35,134 nucleotides of DNA from Acidimicrobiaceae bacterium. Lineage in GTDB: Bacteria > Actinomycetota > Acidimicrobiia > Acidimicrobiales > RAAP-2. Positions 21,711-29,642 of the stretch are shown piece by piece. The stretch spans positions 7,946-43,079 of the forward strand of contig PLON01000026.1 of the NCBI GenBank assembly GCA_003142095.1, read 5' to 3'. The translations under genes and the position numbers were made by a program. Positions within the stretch are counted from its first letter, which is position 1. Every line of letters begins with the position of its first letter. Under the pieces are notes generated by a model. It was not told the origin of the DNA and made no database searches. It saw nothing but the letters and a program-made list of their open reading frames with translations.

Positions 21711-21748
21711 ATTTCAAAACAGTTAGCAACGTGTTTCGGGCGTGTGAA
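21711..21748 (-). promoter_or_regulatory. GlnR-box-like site upstream of amt
   Basis: Read on the minus strand: TTCAC-n6-GAAAC-n6-CTAAC-n6-GAAAT. The published actinobacterial GlnR pattern is gTnAC-n6-GaAAC-n6-GtnAC-n6-GaAAC. All four half-boxes are present at exact 6-bp spacing with one mismatch in three of them and none in the other. amt-glnK operons are a classical GlnR target. No GlnR gene is in the window. Confidence 0.55.
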
Positions 21749-22036
21749 CTACGCCGACGTTGAGGAATCTCTAAGGGTTGTTTTCACTTTGGCGAGCGCC
21801 TCAAACATGAGAGGCCGGCGCGATCAGAGCGTGCCTATTCAAGTGACCTGACCGACGCCTAGTGGAAGATGCAGGTGATCTTCGATATGTCCTCGACGCG
21901 ATGTTGGCACACGCTGACTGGTCTGGAGCGATTTGGAGACGTTCGATCGAGAGGGAATGTCATGTGACATCCTCGACGAAGACTGTGATTCGTGGAAACG
22001 ACTTCAGCGGCTGCGCCAACTTCCCACAGCGGCCAA
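21749..22036. other. Intergenic region left of tnpB
   Basis: About 290 bp with no convincing gene. It should contain the left end of the insertion sequence. A hairpin-forming stretch at 21951-21974 (GAGG, 2-base bulge, ATGTCA, tg, TGACATCCTC) resembles the subterminal hairpins of IS200/IS605-type ends, but the exact element boundary cannot be fixed from one copy. Confidence 0.35.
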
Positions 22037-23389
22037 GTGCTCTCACGAGCCGTCACGTTCCAGTTCACCCTTGACCCGAATGACGAGCAGAAGATCCTGC
22101 TCGTCAAGTGCGCGGGAGCCCGTCGCTTCACCATCAACCACCACTTGGCTCGCGTGAAGGCCAACTTAGACGCCAGGTCCGTCGAGCGAGCAGCCCTCTC
22201 GGACAGTGAAGATCCGTGCGAATTCGAAACCCCTTGGCTCTCCTGGAGCGCGTTCTCCTTCATCAACGAGATCAACGCATGGAAGAACGGCGAGTCCAAC
22301 GAATCGCCGTTCAACGAGGATGGGAGCCGAGGTCTTGCCTGGCGCCACGAACTACCCAATGACGCCTTTGAGTGCGCCAGCGTGGACGCGGCGCGGTCAC
22401 TCTTGAACTTTGCCGCGTCACGAAGTGGAAAGAGAAGTGGCGCCCCCGTCGGGTTTCCTGGCTTCCAGGCCAAAGGGAAGGTGACACCGAGCTTTCGGCT
22501 TCGCAATCGCACGAAGCCAGGTCAGCCACCCACCAGCCAGCCCATCCATTTCACCAATCCCTCACATCTGCGCCTGCCCAAGTTTCGCGCGATCAAACTC
22601 TTCGGTCCCACCCGCAAGATTCGCCGAATGATCGACGCCGGTCGCTTTCACGTCTACTCGGCCACACTCACCGAACGTGCCGGACGCTGGATCGTCTCAC
22701 TGACTGGAGTCGCGGCCGAACTGCACCGGGCTGAGCGCAGTCGCGCTTCTCGTCACGCCATTCCTGTCGGAGTCGACCGGGGAATCAAGTCTCTCGCCGT
22801 CGCGGCCGACGCGAACGGCGTTCCCTTCGAGAGCTTCGAGGGGGTGAAACCATTAAGAGAAGCGCAGCAAAAGCTCAAGGCGGCCAACCAGGCCCTGGCC
22901 AGAACCACACCGGGGTCCAAAGGACGCCAACGAGCACGAGCTCGACTCGCCAAGACCCGCCGCAAGGTCGCCAATACCCGACGGCACTGGGTGCACCAAG
23001 CCTCCAAGGCTCTCGTCACCCGGTCCCAGGTGCTCGTGTTGGAAGACCTCAACGTCGCAGGAATGGTGAGAAACCGACGCCTGGCGAAGTCCGTCTCGGA
23101 CGCCGCCATGGGCGAGCTCTCCCGCCAGATCCTCTACAAAGCGAAGTGGCACGGCGTCGAGGTTCGAGTGGCCGACCGGTTCTTCCCATCGTCCAAGAAA
23201 TGTTCGGGCTGCGGCGAAGTCAAGAGCGAACTGAACTTGTCGGATCGGACCTATTCGTGTGGTGTCTGTGATCTCGTGATGGACCGCGACCTCAACGCGG
23301 CCATCAATCTGGCCCGCTGGCGGCCGAAAGGACCGACTGCCGGCGCGACACCAGCCTCAAAGCGCTCTTCGCTTCTCCCAACAACCTGA
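22037..23389 (+). CDS. tnpB: TnpB, RNA-guided nuclease of an IS200/IS605- or IS607-type element
   Basis: OrfB/TnpB-family protein, ancestor-type of Cas12: a small nuclease guided by an RNA from the element's right end. From the first in-frame ATG (21992) the RuvC motifs are GVDRGIKSLAV (D262), VLEDLNVAGM (E351) and DRDLNAAINL (D431/D433). The zinc ribbon has CSGCG (C404, C407) and CGVC (C423, C426). All catalytic residues are intact. The GTG at 22037 is preferred as start because the product then opens SRAVTFQFTLDPNDEQ, the usual beta strand; this gives 450 residues. No TnpA transposase gene accompanies it, so the element is either moved in trans or kept for another role. Its guide RNA would be expected to overlap the gene's 3' end. 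Confidence 0.9.
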   Translation: MLSRAVTFQFTLDPNDEQKILLVKCAGARRFTINHHLARVKANLDARSVERAALSDSEDPCEFETPWLSWSAFSFINEINAWKNGESNESPFNEDGSRGLAWRHELPNDAFECASVDAARSLLNFAASRSGKRSGAPVGFPGFQAKGKVTPSFRLRNRTKPGQPPTSQPIHFTNPSHLRLPKFRAIKLFGPTRKIRRMIDAGRFHVYSATLTERAGRWIVSLTGVAAELHRAERSRASRHAIPVGVDRGIKSLAVAADANGVPFESFEGVKPLREAQQKLKAANQALARTTPGSKGRQRARARLAKTRRKVANTRRHWVHQASKALVTRSQVLVLEDLNVAGMVRNRRLAKSVSDAAMGELSRQILYKAKWHGVEVRVADRFFPSSKKCSGCGEVKSELNLSDRTYSCGVCDLVMDRDLNAAINLARWRPKGPTAGATPASKRSSLLPTT

Positions 23390-23600
23390 TCCGTCACGGA
23401 TCTGCACCGCGAAGCACGCGGGAAGAGCCGATCGCCACCCGAACAACCGTCACGACTCTGTGATGAGGGCCCTGGATCGGAACCGAGGACACAGACGAAT
23501 CATCGTCTGGGAAGTCGGACGGTGAGCAAGCACCATCTCTGAGCCAATTGGCTCAGAGATGGTCAAGGCGAACCGGTGGGTCCAAATAGGACACACGCTG
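23390..23600. other. Non-coding region behind tnpB: candidate right end and guide-RNA region
   Basis: About 210 bp between the convergent tnpB and the HdrD-like gene. In TnpB elements the guide (omega) RNA spans the end of tnpB and the right end, so this is where to look for it. Several GC-rich inverted segments and a 32-bp palindrome are present. I cannot place the RNA or element end exactly. Confidence 0.35.
23532..23563. repeat. 32-bp perfect palindrome
   Basis: Left half ACCATCTCTGAGCCAA is followed directly by its exact reverse complement with no spacer. It lies between two convergent genes, 142 bp after the tnpB stop and 38 bp beyond the stop of the HdrD-like gene. It could act as a two-way terminator (no T-run follows on either strand) or be a structural part of the insertion-sequence end. 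Confidence 0.8.
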
Positions 23601-25688
23601 TCAGTTACTGAGGGAGCGCTCCACGACCTGGGAGATGTCCATGACGCTGACGTCGTCACCGCGACCGCTCGCCTTGACGGCGTCGTCCAGCATGATCATG
23701 CAGAACGGGCAGGCCGTCGAGATGATGTCGGCCCCGGTGCCGAGGGCTTCCTCGGTCCGGTCCATGTTGACGCGCTTACCGATGGTCTCTTCCATCCACA
23801 TGCGCGCGCCTCCCGCACCGCAACAGAAACCTCGCTCGCGGTGACGGCCCATTTCGACCTTGGTGAGCCCGGGGATCGCGTCGAGCACGTCGCGGGGCTC
23901 GTCGAAGACCCGGTTGTGACGACCGAGGTAGCAGGGGTCGTGGTAGGTGACGGTCCCGGTGTAGGCGACGCCGGGCGTCAAGCGACCCGACGCGACGAGG
24001 TGACTCAATAGTTCCGAGTGGTGAATGACTTCGTAGTTGCCGCCGAGAGCGGGGTATTCGTTCTTCATCGTATTAAAGCAGTGCGGACAACTGGCGACGA
24101 TCTTCTTCGCACCGGCCTCGTCGAGGGTGGCGATGTTGGCCTTGGCCATCTCTTGATAGAGGTATTCGTTGCCCATGCGTCGCGCCGGGTCTCCGGTGCA
24201 GGACTCGCGCGGCCCGAGGATGCCGAAGGTGACGCCGGCGCGGTGCAACATGCGCGCGGTTGAGACGACCTGCTTGCGGCCGCGCTCGTCGAGCGAGCCG
24301 GCGCACCCCACCCAGTAGAGGTATTCGACGTCGTCGGGGATGACGCCGTCAAAGACCGGAACCTCGAAATCGAGGGCCGCCAGCCACTCGGTACGCTTGC
24401 TCGCGCCCAGTCCCCAGGGGTCGCCCTGGTTCTCCATGTTGCGCAGCAACAGTCCGGCCTCGGTCGGGAATCGCGACTCCATGAGCACCTCGAAGCGGCG
24501 CATGTCGATGATGGCGTCGATGTGTTCGATGTCAACCGGACACTCCTCGACGCAGGCACCACACGTCGTGCACGACCAGAGCACGTCGGGGTCGATCGTG
24601 GTCGGCACCAGCGTCACCACGTCTCCGCCGGTTTCGCCCGAGAGCAGTCGGTCGGCCGAGGCGAACATGTTGTCGCGCAGGCCCATGATGAGGAGCTTCG
24701 GACTGAGCGGCTTACCGGTATTCCACGCGGGGCAGACGCTCTGACAGCGTCCGCACTCGGTGCACGTCGCGAGATCGAGCATCTGCTTCCAGGTGAAGTC
24801 CTCGATCTTGCCGGCGCCGAAGACGGTGTCCTCGCTGACCTGCTCCATATCCATGTTGGGGGTCTTGTCGAGACCGCCCAGGGCGCGCGGGCGACGCGAG
24901 GTGCCGACGTTGATGGGCGCGAGGAAGATGTGCAGGTGCTTGGAGTACGCCACGAACACGAGGAAGCTCGCGATGACCGCGATGTTGAGAAGTAGGAACA
25001 CCGCTTCGAGGACGCTGTTCACGCCGTAGCCGAGCGGCGCCAACCAGCTTGCGACAATCTTCGAGGCGAAGGCCCACGACGACGCGTGGCTCGCGTAGAA
25101 CGCGGCGAGTCCGTGGGGAACGCTGTAGAACCCGGGCTTGATGTGCGTATAAGGGAAATGTCCCGTGTTGATCTGGGCGCCGCGGTACACGAGCAGCGTC
25201 ACGATCACCAGCGCGATCATCACGAGCACCATCCACGCGGCTCGCGTGTGACTGCCGTAGAAGCGGCTCGCGCGCTCCTTACGTGCGGGCGCGTTCTTGA
25301 TGCGAATGATCGTGAACGCGCCGAGCGATACCAGGACCGCCGTCGCGAAGAAGTCTTCGGTGAAGGCCAGCCAGTTGTCTTGGCCGATCCACGGAATATG
25401 AAAGTTCCGGTCGAAGAGCGAGCCGTACGCTTCGATGATGGTGGTGAACAACACCGTGAAGCCCCACATCGTGAAGAAGTGCGCGAGTCCCGGCACCGTC
25501 CACTTCAAGAGCTTGCGTTGGCCCGCGACTTCGACGACCTCGGCGTCGGTGACCTTACGCAGCCCCTGCCAGCGGCGTGGGGCGGGCTGGCCCGAGCGGA
25601 TGAGGCGCGACACCCAGTAGAAACGTCGGCCGGCAATGGCGAAGAGGATGACCGAGACGCCGAGGCCAATGATGATGCGAGCTAGCAC
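23601..25688 (-). CDS. Membrane-bound HdrD-like iron-sulfur oxidoreductase
   Basis: A 695-residue protein from the GTG at 25688 (AAGGA ribosome site 6 nt upstream; longer frames run into dcd). The N-terminal part has about five or six hydrophobic segments and looks like a NarI-type cytochrome b domain. Then come two [4Fe-4S] ferredoxin motifs, [12 protein letters not shown] (about 309-320) and [12 protein letters not shown] (about 373-384). The C-terminal part has two CCG-type cysteine domains, with [15 protein letters not shown] and GFCCGAGG. This is the architecture of the conserved actinobacterial heterodisulfide-reductase-like Fe-S protein (as in Mycobacterium Rv0338c). It probably passes electrons between the quinone pool and a soluble partner; substrate unknown. 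Confidence 0.85.
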   Translation of the reverse strand: MLARIIIGLGVSVILFAIAGRRFYWVSRLIRSGQPAPRRWQGLRKVTDAEVVEVAGQRKLLKWTVPGLAHFFTMWGFTVLFTTIIEAYGSLFDRNFHIPWIGQDNWLAFTEDFFATAVLVSLGAFTIIRIKNAPARKERASRFYGSHTRAAWMVLVMIALVIVTLLVYRGAQINTGHFPYTHIKPGFYSVPHGLAAFYASHASSWAFASKIVASWLAPLGYGVNSVLEAVFLLLNIAVIASFLVFVAYSKHLHIFLAPINVGTSRRPRALGGLDKTPNMDMEQVSEDTVFGAGKIEDFTWKQMLDLATCTECGRCQSVCPAWNTGKPLSPKLLIMGLRDNMFASADRLLSGETGGDVVTLVPTTIDPDVLWSCTTCGACVEECPVDIEHIDAIIDMRRFEVLMESRFPTEAGLLLRNMENQGDPWGLGASKRTEWLAALDFEVPVFDGVIPDDVEYLYWVGCAGSLDERGRKQVVSTARMLHRAGVTFGILGPRESCTGDPARRMGNEYLYQEMAKANIATLDEAGAKKIVASCPHCFNTMKNEYPALGGNYEVIHHSELLSHLVASGRLTPGVAYTGTVTYHDPCYLGRHNRVFDEPRDVLDAIPGLTKVEMGRHRERGFCCGAGGARMWMEETIGKRVNMDRTEEALGTGADIISTACPFCMIMLDDAVKASGRGDDVSVMDISQVVERSLSN

Positions 25689-25713
25689 GACGGTCCTTTT
25701 CCGAGTGGGATGA

Positions 25714-26283
25714 TCACGACTTCTTGAAGTTCTCCGAGTAGCGGCTCGGGGTGGGACCACGCTGACCTCGGTACTTCGAGCCGAGCCCCGACGAACCGTA
25801 CGGGCGATCGGCCGGCGTCGTCATCTCAAAGAAGCTGATCTGGCCGATCTTCATGCCCGGGTACAAGGTGATCGGCAGATTGGCGACGTTGGAGAGCTCG
25901 AGGGTGATGTGGCCGTCCCACCCGGCGTCAATAAACCCGGCCGTGGAGTGAATGACGAGTCCGAGTCGGCCGAGCGAGCTCTTGCCGTCGAGTCGGCCGA
26001 CCAGGTCGTCGGGTAGCGCCACGCGTTCGGTGGTGGAGCCGAGCATGAATTCACCGGGATGCAGGATCATTGGCGTGTCGGGGCCGACGTCGATCAGCTC
26101 GGTGAGATCCTCTTGGGCTTCGCGCACGTCGATCACGCGTTGGGAGTGGTTGCGAAAAACGCGAAAATACTGATCTACGTGGACGTCGACCGAGGAGGGC
26201 TGAATACAGTCGTCGCCGGTGGGCTCAATGATGAGTCGGCCCTGCTCCAGCGCCTCTTTGATGGACCGATCCGAGAGCACCAT
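25714..26283 (-). CDS. dcd: dCTP deaminase, dUMP-forming
   Basis: Supplies dUMP for thymidylate synthesis. The 189 residues contain [11 protein letters not shown] at 99-109 and [13 protein letters not shown] at 112-124, with the general-base Glu in the following strand (LEL). Length and the C-terminal [15 protein letters not shown] fit the bifunctional deaminase/dUTPase form common in actinobacteria, which avoids releasing dUTP. It begins at an ATG 52 bp after the ABC permease and ends 25 bp before the HdrD-like gene, so it may be cotranscribed with both. Confidence 0.92.
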   Translation of the reverse strand: MVLSDRSIKEALEQGRLIIEPTGDDCIQPSSVDVHVDQYFRVFRNHSQRVIDVREAQEDLTELIDVGPDTPMILHPGEFMLGSTTERVALPDDLVGRLDGKSSLGRLGLVIHSTAGFIDAGWDGHITLELSNVANLPITLYPGMKIGQISFFEMTTPADRPYGSSGLGSKYRGQRGPTPSRYSENFKKS

Positions 26284-26335
26284 TAAGAGGTCACGATACT
26301 CGTTGGGGCCCGATCACTCGGTCGAAGTAGCGGTC

Positions 26336-27211
26336 TTAAGAGAGGACCCGGCGGCGGAAGTTGTGTAGGCCGAGCCACAGGAACCCGACGCAGAAGGCGA
26401 TCAGTACCGGATAGACGATATAGAGGTGCATGTGGGGCGAATTGGTGAAGGCCGCGCGCATGCCCTCGTTCACGTAGATCAGCGGATTGATGAGCACGAT
26501 CGTCTGCAGCCAGTGCCAGGCGCCGATCTTCACCGGCGCGAGGCGTGTCCACTCGTAGTAGGTGCCGCCGAGGAAGGTGATGGGCAGGATCACGAAACCG
26601 AACATCATCCCTATGTTCTGGGGCTCGAAGCTGGTGCCCAGCACTAGGCCCAGCGCGCCCATGGCGATGCACGCGAGCGGCACCAGGGTGAGCAGGATGA
26701 GCCAGTGCAGGTTGATGTCGGCCTCCACGCCGCTCGCGTGCACGACCGACGCGATGGGCAGCACGATCGCGGCGGAGATGAGTCCCTGGATGGCCCCCGA
26801 GAGGACCTTCTCGAACGCGACGAGCCAGATTGGACAGGGCGCCTGCACGCGGTCCTCGATCTCGCGCGTGTAGCCGAACTCCGTGGACATCTGCAGGGCC
26901 ACCGACTGCACGCCCTGGAACATGATTGAGATACCGACGACCCCCGCCACCAGCACGGTGGCGAACGAGGCGGAGCCTTGCGTGCCACCGCCGATCGACT
27001 GGCCGATCTTGGGGAAGACGAAGAGGAAGACGAAGCAGAGCAGGAAAGGCTGGACGATCGTGCGCAGGACGAAGATCACTATGCCCTTGCGCAGCACGGT
27101 GACGTCGCGCAGTAGGAGCGCCCCGAGCGCTGCGCGGCTCGCCGTGAACGCCGAGCGACGCGGTCCCACGACGATGTGCTCGTGGTGCTGGGTGATCGCG
27201 GTGGTGGCCAT
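26336..27211 (-). CDS. ABC-2 type exporter permease (DrrB-like)
   Basis: A 291-residue membrane protein with six predicted spans, of the ABC-2 permease family typified by daunorubicin exporter DrrB. The segments QPFLLCFVFLFVFP, GVVGISIMFQGVQS and a late FLGGTYYEW before the last spans are typical. The start at 27211 overlaps the stop of the ATP-binding gene (TAATG), so a longer open frame on the same strand, reaching back to 27631, is a spurious extension. It forms the membrane half of a two-gene exporter; cargo unknown. Confidence 0.88.
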   Translation of the reverse strand: MATTAITQHHEHIVVGPRRSAFTASRAALGALLLRDVTVLRKGIVIFVLRTIVQPFLLCFVFLFVFPKIGQSIGGGTQGSASFATVLVAGVVGISIMFQGVQSVALQMSTEFGYTREIEDRVQAPCPIWLVAFEKVLSGAIQGLISAAIVLPIASVVHASGVEADINLHWLILLTLVPLACIAMGALGLVLGTSFEPQNIGMMFGFVILPITFLGGTYYEWTRLAPVKIGAWHWLQTIVLINPLIYVNEGMRAAFTNSPHMHLYIVYPVLIAFCVGFLWLGLHNFRRRVLS

Positions 27212-28191
27212 TAGTCTCGCAACTCCTTGCCGGTGAGGTTGATGAAGACGGTCTCGAGGCTGGGCTCGGCGACCGAGATATCCGCGATCTCGAAGCCGCC
27301 GGCTTCGGCGGTGGCGATGACGCGCGCGAGCAGGCGGTCGCCACTCGCGACGTGCAGCTCTAGGCCGTTTTCGGTCTGGCGGGTCTTGGTCACGCCGCCG
27401 ACGCCCTGCTCGAGCGCGCGCGCGAGCTGGTCCTGGTCGCCCGAGGCCTTGACGGTGACGATCGTGTCGATGCCCACCGACTGCTTCAGCTTCTCCGGCG
27501 TGTCGAGGGCGAGGATCTTGCCGTGGTCCATGATGGCGACACGATCGCAGAGTTGATCGGCCTCTTCCATGTAGTGCGTCGTGAGCAGAATCGTCTGGCC
27601 GTCGGCGTTCAGTTGCTGGAGAATCTCCCAAAGGGCGAGCCGGCTCTGGGGGTCGAGTCCCGCTGTGGGCTCGTCCATAAAGAGCACGGCGGGACGATGG
27701 AAGATCGAACGCGCCACCATCAGGCGCTGGGCCATGCCACCGCTGAGCGCGTACACCGAGGCCTTAGCCCACTTGGCCAGTTGGAACTGCTCGAGCAGGC
27801 GGTCGGACGTTTCGCGTGACGCCGCGGCGCTGATGCCAAAGAGTCGGCCGTGGAAGTAGAGGTTCTCCCAGACGGTGAGTTGTCGGTCGAGGGTATTGGA
27901 CTGCGAAACGACACCCAGAAACTGCTTGGCGACGGCGGGATGCTTGACGACGTCAACGCCGGCGACAACTGCCGAGCCGGACGTCGGGATCACTCGGGTC
28001 GTGAGCATCCCGGCCACCGTTGTCTTTCCCGCGCCGTTGGGGCCCAGCAGTCCAAAAATCTCACCGGGCAGCACCGAGAGGTTCAGCTCGTCAACGGCAC
28101 GAAAGTCCGCACCGCTGTACACCTTGGTGAGGTTCTCTGTGATGATGACCGGAGCATCGGGAATCAGCGATGGCTGCGTCACGTTTTTCAT
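27211..28191 (-). CDS. ABC exporter ATP-binding protein (DrrA-like)
   Basis: A 326-residue ATPase: Walker A GPNGAGKTT at 50-58, Q-loop at VVSQSNTLD, signature LSGGMAQR at 149-156, Walker B VLFMDEPT at 169-176 and switch His in LLTTHYMEEAD. The roughly 90-residue C-terminal extension, with PSLETVFINLTGKELRD at the end, is typical of DrrA/NodI-type subunits. It is the first gene of the pair. Upstream, AGTGTT-N13-AACACT at 28202-28226 could be a regulator site. No strong ribosome site precedes the ATG. Confidence 0.9.
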   Translation of the reverse strand: MKNVTQPSLIPDAPVIITENLTKVYSGADFRAVDELNLSVLPGEIFGLLGPNGAGKTTVAGMLTTRVIPTSGSAVVAGVDVVKHPAVAKQFLGVVSQSNTLDRQLTVWENLYFHGRLFGISAAASRETSDRLLEQFQLAKWAKASVYALSGGMAQRLMVARSIFHRPAVLFMDEPTAGLDPQSRLALWEILQQLNADGQTILLTTHYMEEADQLCDRVAIMDHGKILALDTPEKLKQSVGIDTIVTVKASGDQDQLARALEQGVGGVTKTRQTENGLELHVASGDRLLARVIATAEAGGFEIADISVAEPSLETVFINLTGKELRD

Positions 28192-28201
28192 TTTAACTTT
28201 C

Positions 28202-28226
28202 AGTGTTTCGCGTTTTAATTAACACT
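28202..28226. promoter_or_regulatory. Inverted repeat upstream of the ABC exporter genes
   Basis: AGTGTT and AACACT are separated by 13 bp that contain TTAATTAA. The site lies 11 bp before the exporter's first ATG, in the 164-bp divergent gap to mscS. It could be an operator of a local repressor; no regulator gene is adjacent, so this is only positional. Confidence 0.25.
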
Positions 28227-28355
28227 AGGTGCCGCCCGTTGCGGCCTCGTTGGTGCAAGTTCCTCGTTTCTCACAGATCCCACAATGACCAGAAAATCGC
28301 AGTGATCACGCCAAAGCTGGTTCGCTTGATGACCTCATCTATACAGTGGTCTCCA

Positions 28356-29150
28356 ATGAACAAAGGCATACACACCGCGGCGAAGCACACGCTCAAGACC
28401 GAGTGGTTCATCGGGATCACGACGGCTCTCATAGCCTTCGCGGCGATCGGGCTCGGACAAGCTTTCGGAAAAATCGAACGTTCGTCGCTCCACCAAAAGC
28501 TGTACGGCTGGGCTGCGGCGGTTGTTCTCGTCATCGCCGGCGCGTACGCCATCATTCATCTCTCGCGAGCGATCGGTCGACTGGTGACGCGTCAATCGAA
28601 CCCCGGTGCGGGAGCGACCATTCGCCTGGTCACCAACGGTCTCGGGTACGTGTTGTTGATCTTCGCGTTGCTGACCGTGCTCGGTGTCTCGGCTGACCAC
28701 CTGCTCATTGGCGCGGGAGTTGCCGGCATCATCCTCGGCGTCGCGGCCCAACAGAGCCTCGGCAATGTTTTCGCCGCGATCGTCATGTTGTTTGCTCGAC
28801 CGTTTGTCGTGGGCGACAGCATCCGCATTCGCTCCGGCGTGACGGGCGTTCTGGACGTGAAAGTTCTCGGCATCGGTCTGACGTACGTCACGGTGATGAC
28901 CGATGACGGCGTCTTGCGAGTTCCCAATTCGATCATGCTCGGTGCCGGCATCGGTCATCTGAAGCAAGGGGCATCGCCGATAACTTCGCCCCCGCCGTGG
29001 GCGCCGCCTAACGCGACTCCGACGGCACCGCCAACGAGCGCCGCATCCTCGCCAGCTCCGACTCCCTCACCCGCTCCGAGTGCGTCACCGAGCGCGACCG
29101 GACAAGATGCAACTAATGCTGGGATGCCCCCTGGCACTCCGACGCTCTAA
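28356..29150 (+). CDS. Small mechanosensitive channel (MscS family)
   Basis: A 264-residue membrane protein. Three hydrophobic spans are followed by the MscS pore helix and beta domain: GAGVAGIILGVAAQQSLGNVFAAI (split here as GAGVAGIILG and VAAQQSLGNVF), RPFVVGDSIRI and VPNSIML. Instead of the large MscS C-terminal vestibule, it ends in about 50 residues rich in Pro, Ser, Thr and Ala. The start at 28356 is chosen because a TATACA at 28340-28345 is close and upstream residues show no membrane or domain pattern; 28329 is an alternative. The last gene before the tRNA. Confidence 0.8.
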   Translation: MNKGIHTAAKHTLKTEWFIGITTALIAFAAIGLGQAFGKIERSSLHQKLYGWAAAVVLVIAGAYAIIHLSRAIGRLVTRQSNPGAGATIRLVTNGLGYVLLIFALLTVLGVSADHLLIGAGVAGIILGVAAQQSLGNVFAAIVMLFARPFVVGDSIRIRSGVTGVLDVKVLGIGLTYVTVMTDDGVLRVPNSIMLGAGIGHLKQGASPITSPPPWAPPNATPTAPPTSAASSPAPTPSPAPSASPSATGQDATNAGMPPGTPTL

Positions 29151-29253
29151 CTGTTGAGCGACGCATCTTCTTCCTGAGACACACGATTCTGGTAGCTCAT
29201 TTCGCGTTCTCGAGAAATCGCCTGGGCACCATCCGAAGTACGATTGAAGCCAC

Positions 29254-29327
29254 GCGGGCGTAGTTCAGCGGCAGAACATCAGCTTCCCAAGCTGAGAACG
29301 CGAGTTCGATTCTCGTCGCCCGCTCCA
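29254..29327 (+). tRNA. tRNA-Gly (anticodon CCC)
   Basis: Cloverleaf drawn by hand: acceptor GCGGGCG pairs with CGCCCGC (29254-29260 with 29317-29323), D stem GTTC/GAAC, anticodon stem TCAGC/GCTGA around loop TTCCCAA (29284-29290, anticodon CCC), a four-base variable loop and T stem GCGAG/CTCGT with loop TTCGATT. The discriminator is T at 29324, and CCA is encoded at 29325-29327. It reads GGG codons. Its last 46 bp recur downstream as five direct repeats, so it is the attachment site of an integrated array and its present 3' half came from the most recent insertion. Confidence 0.96.
29282..29327 (+). repeat. Cassette-array core repeat, copy 0 (inside the tRNA gene)
   Basis: The 46 bp from the last base pairs of the anticodon stem through the anticodon loop, T arm and acceptor to CCA. 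These are the bases shared with the downstream copies, so copy 0 marks the left junction of the array. Confidence 0.9.
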
Positions 29328-29339
29328 ATTGAGGAGTGC

Positions 29340-29375
29340 AAAAACCTCGTAGGAGACCATAAATCCCCTACGAGG
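29340..29375 (-). terminator. Rho-independent terminator for the ATPase gene
   Basis: CCTCGTAGG (29345-29353) and CCTACGAGG (29367-29375) form a 9-bp perfect stem. On the minus strand the stem is followed by TTTTT (29344-29340), as needed for termination of the minus-strand ATPase transcript about 270 bp after its stop. It also shields the tRNA gene from antisense reading. Confidence 0.7.
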
Positions 29376-29413
29376 AAAATCTCACTCACGTGATAGTTCG
29401 GCTATTTTCACGA

Positions 29414-29460
29414 CATTGTGGCCCATTTTTGTTTCTCGAGTGCCCAACTAATGCCCAAAA
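29414..29460. other. Arm-like motif behind core copy 0
   Basis: Starts CATTGTGGCCC 87 bp after the tRNA end and includes AGTGCCCAACTA (29439-29450) then ATGCCCAAAA. The 12-mer AGTGCCCAACTA recurs exactly at 34422-34433 behind core copy 4. Candidate integrase arm-binding site. Confidence 0.4.
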
Positions 29461-29642
29461 CGATTTCCCGCCGAGCGATTAATCGTAAGTCCGAGTGCTT
29501 CGACGGTTGAATCACGATTGCAGCCCCCTTAGGGTGCACTGTCCGATTCTTGACGCAGTTGGTGTTCTCAGTTACCACAGCTGAGAACGGTCACTACTGC
29601 ATCGATTGGCGCCACGTTGTAAATGCGCAATTGTTCAGATTT

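Larger units (their letters stand above)
29328..29642. other. Non-coding start of cassette 1
   Basis: 315 bp with a minus-strand terminator (29340-29375) and a TGCCC-rich motif at 29414-29460 that resembles motifs after core copies 2 and 4. No gene is seen. Confidence 0.5.

Noticed and set aside
26283-27344. 353-codon minus-strand frame overlapping the ABC permease
   Set aside because: Arg/His/Pro-rich out-of-frame translation; the permease frame with membrane spans covers the same DNA.
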